Notes under the pieces: model-generated
What the model saw: the letters and a program-made list of their open reading frames with translations, nothing else
What the model was told of the DNA's origin: nothing
Database searches by the model: none
Program-made: the position numbers and the translations under genes
Shown: positions 7,856 through 15,600 of the stretch, piece by piece
Position numbering within the stretch: the stretch's first letter is position 1
Layout: every line of letters starts with the position of its first letter
DNA from: Candidatus Woesearchaeota archaeon
Lineage (GTDB): Archaea > Nanobdellota > Nanobdellia > Woesearchaeales > GW2011-AR15
Reading direction: 5' to 3'
DNA length: 22,203 nucleotides
Assembly: GCA_023701075.1 (NCBI GenBank)
Contig: JAMPXQ010000004.1
Coordinates: forward strand, 1 to 22,203

Positions 7856-7860
7856 GGTGA
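7856..7860 (+). promoter_or_regulatory. Ribosome binding site of the first permease
   Basis: GGTGA, complementary to the usual archaeal 16S 3' end, lies three bases before the ATG at 7864 and supports that start. Confidence 0.55.
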
Positions 7861-7863
7861 AAC

Positions 7864-9072
7864 ATGAAAGAAGACTTTTGGATTGCATTCCGTAGCCTGA
7901 GCCAAAGGAGGCTTAGGAGCTGGCTCACTATGATAGGCATCTTCATAGGCATAGCAGCAGTCGTTTCTTTGATAGGTCTTGGGGAAGGGCTTAGGATAGC
8001 GATAACTTCCCAGTTCGGTTTCTTAGGTACGGATATATTGAGCATCCAGGCATCAGGGGTGAATTTCGGTCCGCCTGGTCAGGGTGCAGCAAATCCGCTC
8101 GATGATACGCTTATAGACAAGATAGAGAAATTGAATGGCGTGGATACGGCCTTTGGAAGGATAATAAAATCAGGCATATTGGAATTCAAGGATACGCAGT
8201 ATGTAGGCTATGTCGCTTCAGTCCCTGAAGGCCACGATAGGAAAGTCTTTGAGAAGATGGTGAATATAGAGGCAGAAAGCGGCAGGCTTCTTAGGGACAC
8301 AGACAAGAACAGGGTGGTGCTCGGTTCAAGGTTCGCGACTGAGGATTTTTTCGGAAGAGCGGTTGCGACGGGAGATACGATAATCTTGAACGGCAAGGAA
8401 TTTGAGGTTGCAGGCATACTTCTAAAAAAAGGCAGTTTCATCTTTGACGGCGTAGTTTTTGTGAATGAGAATGAGCTTAAGGACTTGTATAATATTGATA
8501 CAGTGACAAGTGTCATAGCAGTGAAAGTGAAAGATGAGCAGCAGATGGATAAAGTGAAAGCGGATATTGAGAAGCTTTTAAGGAAAGAGCGGGATGTGAA
8601 ATTAGGTGAAGAGGACTTCCAGGTAGAGAGTCCACAAAAAGCGCTTGAAGCATTGAATGATACATTGTTTGCAGTCCAGCTTTTTGTATATATCATTGCG
8701 ACAATTTCTTTGGTTGTCGGCGGGATTGGTATAATGAATACTATGTATACTGCAGTATTAGAGAGGACAAAAGAGATAGGCATAATGAAAGCGATAGGTG
8801 CAAGGAACTCAACCATATTCAGGTTGTTCTTCATAGAATCAGGTTTCTTGGGATTGGTCGGAGGAATTATAGGGACACTGTTAGGCATGGGTCTGGCATA
8901 CGGGCTTGCTTTCTTAGGCAGGCAGGCAGGATTTAACCTTCTCCAGGCATCTGTTAGTCCATATCTCATAATAGGGTCGTTATTATTCTCATTCATATTA
9001 GGTACATTGTTTGGAGTCCTTCCTGCAGTCAATGCTTCCAAGATGCAACCGGTGGAGGCGCTCAGGAAATGA
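7864..9072 (+). CDS. FtsX/MacB-type ABC permease 1
   Basis: Membrane subunit of the MacB-type transporter, 402 aa. It has the family's four-helix plan: one helix near residues 18-40 (L-T-M-I-G-I-F-I-G-I-A-A-V-V-S-L) after the R-R-L-R-S-W motif, a long extracellular MacB_PCD-like domain (about 45-265), then three helices near 270-297, 322-345 and 366-388. The FtsX signature E-R-T-K-E-I-G-I-M-K-A-I-G-A starts at residue 300, on the cytoplasmic coupling helix that contacts the ATPase. It ends P-A-V-N-A-S-K-M-Q-P-V-E-A-L-R-K, a usual MacB permease terminus. The stop overlaps the second permease start by ATGA (9069-9072), so the two are probably made in equal amounts and form a heterodimer. Confidence 0.92.
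   Translation: MKEDFWIAFRSLSQRRLRSWLTMIGIFIGIAAVVSLIGLGEGLRIAITSQFGFLGTDILSIQASGVNFGPPGQGAANPLDDTLIDKIEKLNGVDTAFGRIIKSGILEFKDTQYVGYVASVPEGHDRKVFEKMVNIEAESGRLLRDTDKNRVVLGSRFATEDFFGRAVATGDTIILNGKEFEVAGILLKKGSFIFDGVVFVNENELKDLYNIDTVTSVIAVKVKDEQQMDKVKADIEKLLRKERDVKLGEEDFQVESPQKALEALNDTLFAVQLFVYIIATISLVVGGIGIMNTMYTAVLERTKEIGIMKAIGARNSTIFRLFFIESGFLGLVGGIIGTLLGMGLAYGLAFLGRQAGFNLLQASVSPYLIIGSLLFSFILGTLFGVLPAVNASKMQPVEALRK
8734..8792 (+). repeat. 59-nt segment shared with permease 2, copy 1
   Basis: This segment, encoding the coupling-helix region N-T-M-Y-T-A-V-L-E-R-T-K-E-I-G-I-M-K, matches 9933-9991 at 58 of 59 bases, including 50 identical bases in a row. The surrounding parts of the two genes differ much more. 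Confidence 0.85.
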
Positions 9073-10274
9073 GGATAGAATTCATCGGATATGCAGTCTC
9101 GAATATCATACATCGGAAGACAAGATCATTCTTGACAGTGCTCTCTATATTGATAGGCATAATGTCTATATTTGCTCTCATAAGTTTTGGGATAGGCATC
9201 CAGAGATATGTAGATGAAGTCGCAAAAGAGGCAGGCGCAGATAAATTGTTTGTGCAGGCAAAAGGCACTGGGTCGGTGGATGACACATTTGCCATATCAA
9301 AACAGGATCTGAATGTAGTGAAGAAAGTGAAGGGAGTAGAGCAGGCAGTGGGGATGTATATGAAAGTCGCGTCCTTGGAATTCAAGGGTCAGCGCAAGTA
9401 TCATTACGTTATGGGGATGGATCCAAAAGACAACGATTTCGTCCAGGAATCTTTTGGTGTAGATGTTGTGAAAGGGCGAAGCCTTAAGCAAGGGGAGCTA
9501 GGCAAGATAACTGTAGGTTATAATTATCAGTTTGAAGATAAGATATTTTCCAGGGCATTGAAGCTTGGCGACAAGCTTATGATAAATGAAATCCCTTTTG
9601 AGATAGTAGGTTTTCTTACAGAAGTCGGGAATCCGGAAGATGATGCTAACATATACATGACAGACCAGGCGTTTGAATCATTGTTTCCTGAGATGAAGGA
9701 TAGGTTCACAGTAGTGATAGCGAAAGCAGAAAGCACTCAAAATCCAGAGGACTTGGCAGAGAAGGTATCAGAGAAGCTCAGGAAATTCAACGGTCAGGAA
9801 AAAGGGAAGGAGAATTTCGAGGTTCAGACATTTGCAGATGCAGTCAAGACCTTCACGACAGTCATTGGCGTGATAAACGGAGTGTTGATACTTATAGCGC
9901 TCATATCCGTCATTGTGGCATCAGTGAATATCATGAATACGATGTATACTGCAGTATTAGAGAGGACAAAAGAGATAGGCATAATGAAAGCCATCGGAGC
10001 TAGGAATTCAGAGATAAGGGACATATTCCTTCTGGAATCAGGGATATTAGGTCTTAGCGGAGGCATCATCGGCGTCCTCTTTGGCTATCTGGTTGCGTCC
10101 ACTGGTGGAAGCATAGCAAAAGCAGCAGGTTTTTCATCGCTTCAGCCGGTATTCCCTCTGAGCTTGATCCTCGGCTGCTTGGCATTCTCATTGTTTGTAG
10201 GGGCAATATCAGGCTACCTTCCAGCAGTGCAGGCATCAAGGCAAAGGCCGGTAGATGCATTGAGATACGAATAG
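9069..10274 (+). CDS. FtsX/MacB-type ABC permease 2
   Basis: Second permease, 401 aa, paralogous to its neighbour. First helix near 18-40 (L-T-V-L-S-I-L-I-G-I-M-S-I-F-A-L), extracellular domain about 45-262, and three C-terminal helices, with the signature E-R-T-K-E-I-G-I-M-K-A-I-G-A-R-N-S from residue 298. The terminus P-A-V-Q-A-S-R-Q-R-P-V-D-A-L-R-Y mirrors permease 1. The extracellular domains of the two have clearly diverged while the coupling region is almost identical even in codon choice. It is the last gene of the operon; T6 runs follow at 10308-10313 and 10354-10359. The pairing with one ATPase gene implies two copies of the ATPase and one of each permease per complex, by analogy with MacB-type systems. 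Confidence 0.92.
   Translation: MRIEFIGYAVSNIIHRKTRSFLTVLSILIGIMSIFALISFGIGIQRYVDEVAKEAGADKLFVQAKGTGSVDDTFAISKQDLNVVKKVKGVEQAVGMYMKVASLEFKGQRKYHYVMGMDPKDNDFVQESFGVDVVKGRSLKQGELGKITVGYNYQFEDKIFSRALKLGDKLMINEIPFEIVGFLTEVGNPEDDANIYMTDQAFESLFPEMKDRFTVVIAKAESTQNPEDLAEKVSEKLRKFNGQEKGKENFEVQTFADAVKTFTTVIGVINGVLILIALISVIVASVNIMNTMYTAVLERTKEIGIMKAIGARNSEIRDIFLLESGILGLSGGIIGVLFGYLVASTGGSIAKAAGFSSLQPVFPLSLILGCLAFSLFVGAISGYLPAVQASRQRPVDALRYE
9933..9991 (+). repeat. 59-nt segment shared with permease 1, copy 2
   Basis: Second copy of the coupling-helix segment; see 8734-8792. The single mismatch is G at 9941 against T at 8742. Confidence 0.85.
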
Positions 10275-10307
10275 GTTGCAAAATTTAGTTCTTTTCTAAA
10301 TATCTCG

Positions 10308-10313
10308 TTTTTT
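10308..10313 (+). terminator. T6 run after the ABC operon
   Basis: Six T residues lie 34 nt after the stop of permease 2, in the gap between convergent genes. A second T6 run at 10354-10359 may act as a backup. Confidence 0.35.
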
Positions 10314-10364
10314 GATTTATGAAATATACCTAACCCTTAGAAGATGATTGGGCTTTTTTGCTTT

Positions 10365-11225
10365 CTAGAATTTATTCAGAAATGATACGTACATTTTTTC
10401 AGCTTCTTTTTTCCAGTGGCTCAGGTATCCTTTTCCTTTTGTGATTATTTTTATGTGCGGCATGGTCATAGGTACAGTCCATCCCAAAGTCCCTGCAATG
10501 ATATCGCCATAAGTGTCTTGCGTTATGTCAAAATTAAGCGCTATTTTTTCATATAGTTCCCAGCCTCCTACTGCAAGAGTCATCAGGGTCAGGTGGAAAA
10601 TCGGATTGAATCTCAATCTAGGTATATATTCATCGTTTTGTGCATGGTGTGCTTCTTCTCTTGTCCTAAGTAATATATTGCTAATTCCGTAGGGCACAAG
10701 GAAGTGCTGGAAGGAGGACAGGTTAAGGAAGAGATGATTGTCTTTTTCATAATTTATATTTGATATCAATAATATGTCTGCAAGTGCCCAGCCTGCAAGG
10801 AGAAGAGGGATGGAGTAGCCATCCCGTACGACTCTGTCTGCAGCAATGAGATAATTTTTGATATTGTTGAACATTTGGTTATGTTCAAGCCTTGTCTCAA
10901 TATGCTTGTACCATATCTTGAATTCTTCATGTAAGTCTTTGCTTATTTCTTTATAGAACCTTGAAGTGAGACTTATTCCTAGGAGTATCTGGTCAATTCC
11001 ATTCCTTGGTCCATGGAGACTTGTTATCGATGCCAGAAGGATGATTTCAAAAACATCAGTTACTTTTTCTTCTGTAGTATAATTTTCCCTATCAATGAGA
11101 TACTTGGCGCCAGGGATGCACTTTGCAGCATCTAATGCTACGATTTTTCCTTTCGCATAAATCTCTTTTATCAAGATTTCAAGTCCATTGTCTTTGACAG
11201 TAGTCTGTTCATCAGTTGAAGACAT
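10365..11225 (-). CDS. Hypothetical membrane protein, weakly VanZ/DUF2238-like
   Basis: A 286-aa protein I do not recognise with certainty. The N-terminal half (1-140) is mostly soluble and helical. The C-terminal half has hydrophobic segments: I-P-L-L-L-A-G-W-A-L-A-D-I-L-L-I near 148, F-H-L-T-L-M-T-L-A-V-G-G near 222, and one near 248. Residues R-T-R-E-E-A-H-H-A-Q-N-D-E near 197 are rich in potential metal or acid-base residues. The combination G-G-W-E-L-Y-E, then D-T-Y-G-D-I-I-A-G-T-L-G-W, resembles the W-E-x-x-E ... D-x-x-G-D pattern of VanZ/DUF2238-type membrane proteins, but overall similarity cannot be measured here. It lies 70 bases downstream of RNase J on the same strand, with its own TATA-like box, so cotranscription is optional. 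No function is assigned. Confidence 0.6.
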   Translation of the reverse strand: MSSTDEQTTVKDNGLEILIKEIYAKGKIVALDAAKCIPGAKYLIDRENYTTEEKVTDVFEIILLASITSLHGPRNGIDQILLGISLTSRFYKEISKDLHEEFKIWYKHIETRLEHNQMFNNIKNYLIAADRVVRDGYSIPLLLAGWALADILLISNINYEKDNHLFLNLSSFQHFLVPYGISNILLRTREEAHHAQNDEYIPRLRFNPIFHLTLMTLAVGGWELYEKIALNFDITQDTYGDIIAGTLGWTVPMTMPHIKIITKGKGYLSHWKKEAEKMYVSFLNKF

Positions 11226-11248
11226 TATTTGTTTCAGATGATGTGATC

Positions 11249-11258
11249 CTTTAAAAAG
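11249..11258 (-). promoter_or_regulatory. TATA-like box for the hypothetical membrane protein
   Basis: On the minus strand CTTTTTAAAG lies about 29 nt upstream of the ATG at 11225, so the RNA would start within a few bases of the start codon. Confidence 0.4.
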
Positions 11259-11295
11259 ATAATATTAGAAAACTCAGGTATTGATTATTTAGGCA

Positions 11296-12606
11296 TCAAA
11301 TGATTTCAACACTGTCACCATCATCCAACAGATGGACATGTTTTTCATCATATCCGATTTCTAGGGCAAGTTCTTTCATATGTATTGTTTTCTCTTTGCC
11401 GGCGTGTGCAGGTATGATGTGTTGTGGGCCTATCAATTCTATGAACTTCTTATGGTCCTGCCTGCTTGCATGTCCGCTTGCATGCACATCTCTAAAGACC
11501 TGGACATTTCTGCTGAGCAGATTTTCATCAAGGATTTTCCTGTTCTCGATGTTTAGCTGGCTTGGGATGACAGTGCATGAGAATATCACTTGGTCATTTT
11601 CACCTAATGGGAACTCAAGTTCGCCGTTGACGATTTTTGAGAGGACAGCGTCAGGTTCACCCTGATGCCCGGTGCATATCACCAGGTATTTGTCCTTTTC
11701 ATATGCAATGTCTTTGAGCATCTTGACCATCTGTTTCTTGAAATTGCATATCTTTGCTTTCTTTGAGAAATCAACAAGCTTGATGTCTTCAGCAGCATAG
11801 ACATATCGTCCAAGGCTTCGTCCAAGCATCACAGGCTGCCTTTTCATCTTTATGCTAAGTTCAAGTATTGTTTTGAGCCTGGCGATATGCGATGAAAAAG
11901 TTGTGACAACAACCGCTCCTTTGGTAGGATTTCTCAGCATGACTTCACTGAGCATCTCTTTTGCAACCAGTTCAGAAGGGGTTTTTCGGTCAAGATTGGC
12001 ATATAGTGAATCGAGTATCAACGCTTTTACATTTTTTAGAGATTTCAACCGTTCATAATCTGGCGGGTTCCCGAAAGTCGGCGTGTCATCAAGCTTGAAA
12101 TCATTTGCATAAACAACCTTCCCATCAGGGGTATGTATGACAACTATGGCAGCATCAGGGATGCTGTGTGTTATATCTATGAATTCAATGGTTATGCTGT
12201 CAGTTAGTTTTGTTTTCCTGCTTGTCACTATCTCATTTGGCAGTCCTTTTTTCTTGTCTCTTAGGATAGATTTTATGACCGAGGCAGTATATGGTGTGCA
12301 GATTATCGGACAGTCATATTTCTGTGCCATGAAAGGTATCGCGCCGATATGATCAAGATGCCCATGACTGGGTATTATCCCTATGACTTTGTCTTTAAGA
12401 TGATTTATGCATCTGTCATCAGGCACAGCCTTTGCATTCATCAGCTGTTTCAGTGAGAAGTTTTCAATCTCATCTTCTCCTTTCATCATGATGTAATTTT
12501 CTAGATGAATTCCCATATCTAGGATGACAACTTCATCATTATACCTGACAGCAGTCATGTTCCTTCCTATCTCAGAGTAGCCGGAAACACCTATGATTTC
12601 AATCAT
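11296..12606 (-). CDS. Archaeal ribonuclease J (beta-CASP nuclease)
   Basis: Metallo-beta-lactamase/beta-CASP RNase of the RNase J family, 436 aa, expected to act in mRNA decay and processing as a 5'-3' exonuclease with two zinc ions. Metal motifs are complete: motif II H-G-H-L-D-H (81-86), motif III His147 in T-H-S-I-P-D, motif IV Asp169 in A-N-D-F-K-L-D, beta-CASP motif A Asp199 in L-I-L-D-S, motif B region V-H-A-S-G-H-A-S (His375, His379) and motif C His401 in P-A-H-A. T-T-F-S-S-H (235-240) and T-G-H-Q-G-E (312-317) are RNase J-type substrate-site segments. It lacks the long C-terminal domain of bacterial RNase J and has no KH domains, which argues against the CPSF73-like archaeal group. 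The ATG follows an AGGAG ribosome site (12611-12615 on the plus strand) by four bases. Confidence 0.92.
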   Translation of the reverse strand: MIEIIGVSGYSEIGRNMTAVRYNDEVVILDMGIHLENYIMMKGEDEIENFSLKQLMNAKAVPDDRCINHLKDKVIGIIPSHGHLDHIGAIPFMAQKYDCPIICTPYTASVIKSILRDKKKGLPNEIVTSRKTKLTDSITIEFIDITHSIPDAAIVVIHTPDGKVVYANDFKLDDTPTFGNPPDYERLKSLKNVKALILDSLYANLDRKTPSELVAKEMLSEVMLRNPTKGAVVVTTFSSHIARLKTILELSIKMKRQPVMLGRSLGRYVYAAEDIKLVDFSKKAKICNFKKQMVKMLKDIAYEKDKYLVICTGHQGEPDAVLSKIVNGELEFPLGENDQVIFSCTVIPSQLNIENRKILDENLLSRNVQVFRDVHASGHASRQDHKKFIELIGPQHIIPAHAGKEKTIHMKELALEIGYDEKHVHLLDDGDSVEII

Positions 12607-12675
12607 AATTCTCCTAAAATCTCTTTTATTTAAATAGTAAACTATTTATACCTCTGTTAAATAGGATATATCAAG
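12607..12675. promoter_or_regulatory. Divergent promoters of RNase J and giant protein 1
   Basis: The 69-bp gap serves both strands. For RNase J, TATAAATA on the minus strand (12643-12650) would start RNA near 12620, leaving a short leader with AGGAG. For the giant gene, either TTATTTAAATA (12626-12636) gives a ~19-nt leader, or the TATTTATA copy at 12643-12650 read on the plus strand gives a nearly leaderless RNA at the GTG. In the first reading the two boxes are interleaved, so only one promoter could be occupied at a time. Confidence 0.5.
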
Positions 12676-15600
12676 GTGGGGAAATCTCAAGTAACATTAG
12701 CCATAATCGTAGGTTTAGTTATTGTAATCGCGCTAGGTGTCCTTCTTGCAGTCGTTTCAAATAGGGACAATATCTCATTAGGGTCTTCTTCAGAGGATGC
12801 ATACACAACAGTGACAAAGCAGAATGATCTGGATACCTACATATTTTCATGCCTTAAGAAGACAGTGATTAATGCAGAGATAGAGTATGGGCTAAATAGG
12901 CAGGTCTCCCCTCCATTGATAAAGCAATATATCCTATCCAAGCTCCCTGTCTGCCTTGATGATTTCAAGACATTCAGGAATCAGGGTTTCAATGTGGAGA
13001 AAGGGGAATTAGGTATTGATGTAGAGATAACACAGCAGTCATTGGTTGTAGAGATGAGCTATCCTCTGACATTCACAAGCAAGGATTATGTATTGTCTTT
13101 TGATTTCAAGACATATACTATACCACGAGTAGTAGTTGAAGAATTGAACCAGAAAGGCCAGACAAAGGTTGTCTCCTCTGATGGCATGATGATAATAGAG
13201 GTTCCTCCTGGGACAGTTGCGACATTGGATGGAGAAGCAGTAGAAGAGATAGGCATAAAGATATTGGATAGGGAGTTTGACGGGCTGTCAAATTCAGTCT
13301 TGACAGGCATGTTGGCATATTCAGGCATACCTCATGGGGTCCAGTTCAGTAAACCTGTGAAGGTCACATATTTCTATGACCAAAGCAAGGTTCCTGTATA
13401 TTATAATGAGAGCATGCTTAGCATTGGCTATTATGATAAGGCGATAGGTGTTTGGGTCGGCCTTCCTACAGAAGTTGACCCGGATAGGAATAAGATAACG
13501 ACGTATACGACACATTTTTCACAATATGCATCTGTAAAAGACTGTAAGGCAGATCCAGAAGCAAAAGGATACCTTAGGACACCGACTTTGGTTAGAGAGG
13601 ATTGCCTGCCGTGCGAACAAGGATGGGATAATCAGGATGCGACAGGCTATCTGTATTCATATATTCCGACTGCAGATGAAAAGGTCATAGATGATAACGG
13701 GTATCCTGTTCCATTGTCAGCAATACCTGCAGCAGAGGTTCCACCGACAGGGACATCAGCATCACCGCCGGCAGCAGTGGCAGTAGCAACTGGTTTTGTC
13801 CCAGAGTGTCTGAAGACATTCCCTAAAGGGACAGATTATGAAGATAATATCATTGAGATGGAAGAAGATGCAAAATATGATGTGATTCCACCAGCGCCTG
13901 AAGCTCCAGCTTCAGGAACACCGAGTGCTGAAAATCCTGTTAAGGGTGCTCTTCTTGATAATGATAGAAGAGTAGAATGTTCTGCACTAGGTGGGGTTCT
14001 AGTTTATGAATTTAATGGAGAATTAAAACTGTGTATTGGTGATATGTTATATACTGATCAGGTTAAGATAAGCGACTGCATCTGCCTGCCGCCAGTCTAT
14101 TATTATGATGTCACTAAGATGGAAGACCTAAAAGGCCAGAATGAGTATAAGGTCGTGTTCAAGGCAAGCGGAGACTCATGCATATCCACAGACTCAGCAA
14201 AGACATTCGCTTTGATTGATGGGACAACAGAATTTGAAGACGGAAAATCTCAGATAATTATAACGCCTGTCTGTTCAAAAGGCGATGATTGTAGTATCTT
14301 GAAAGAGGCGGATTTCCCAGGGAAAGGCCCAAAATTTGTTCCTGAAGAGTTAAGTGATAAGGATAAGACAAAATACCCTACATTGACTTTTAATGTCGAG
14401 GTAAAAAACAAGCAGAAAGAAGAGGCATGCATAGAAGCATACGCAGTATTAGAGTTCCAGGGGATAGGCGGCATAGATGCAGAGTATATCTGCGGAGAGG
14501 AGAACAAGGATAAGATTGATTTCGTTAAAGGCGAATGCAGAAAATGTCAGAAAGATGAAGCAGATGGCCTATACAAATGGGTGACAGCGACAGGGGATCA
14601 GTGCTATACTGGAACTACTTGTTCTCCATCACTAAGAGGCATCGTAAGATTGGAAGGCATCACTTGCCAAGTATGTTCAGGTACAGGTACATGGGAAACA
14701 GATACTACGGGGCAAGCATGTACTCAGGCATGCAAGGATGAAGAGTTATACAACGAAGCGTCTTCGCCGGATCCTGCAGCGACAGAAGTAGATCCTCTTG
14801 CAGATCAGTCTTCAGCGACAGAAGCGGATCCGCTTGCAGAGCCGCCTCCTGCTGGTAATGTTGTAGCATATCCGAGCAGGAAAGACAGTATCACGGGAAA
14901 GGTAGGCGGGATGGACGCAGTGACTGGAAACATAATTAAAGAATTTTGTTGCTCACCAAATTGTCCAGCATATACTGTTCCGGGTTTTGATGTTTATTGT
15001 AAAGAGAAAAATGGAGATTGTCCGACAGATAAGAATTTAATTTGCCAAATTGATGTTCCTGCAGATTATGGCACTCCGGCTTCAGTTACACCAACTCCAG
15101 TAGGTTCAGGCACACCTCCTCCAACTTCAGGAACCCCATTGCCTACAAGTACAGGGACAGCAACACCTACCCCAACAGCAGGCGGAAGTCCAACAGTTCC
15201 AGTCTCATTTGAAAAAAAGGAGAATGGAGAAGAATGCAGTCTACATAGGGAATGTTTATCTCTTTTTTGTGCATACGATGAATCAAATAGCAAAAAGAAA
15301 TGTAGCGATAGATTGGAAAATGGTGAAATATGTACAGAAGATATAGTGTGCAAATCAGATAGGTGTGATCATGCTGGTGGCAATCTGCTATGTATGGAGC
15401 GTCTTGCAGCAGGAAGTTTCTGCACGGAAAATTCAGATTGTTTAAATTATAATTGCCAAACATATCTGGTTGGATTAGGGGGATGGTGTATTGATTCACT
15501 AGAGCCAAATCTTGATTTATGTGATGATTGGACAGAATGCGAATCAAGAAATTGCCAAAATCATGCATGCATGCCCAGAAAAGAATTTGGATCTACATGC

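Noticed and set aside
8208-9113. 301-codon minus-strand open frame opposite permease 1
   Set aside because: It covers the intact FtsX-type gene in antisense, is serine/threonine/proline-rich as expected from a shadow frame, and spans the junction of two coupled genes.
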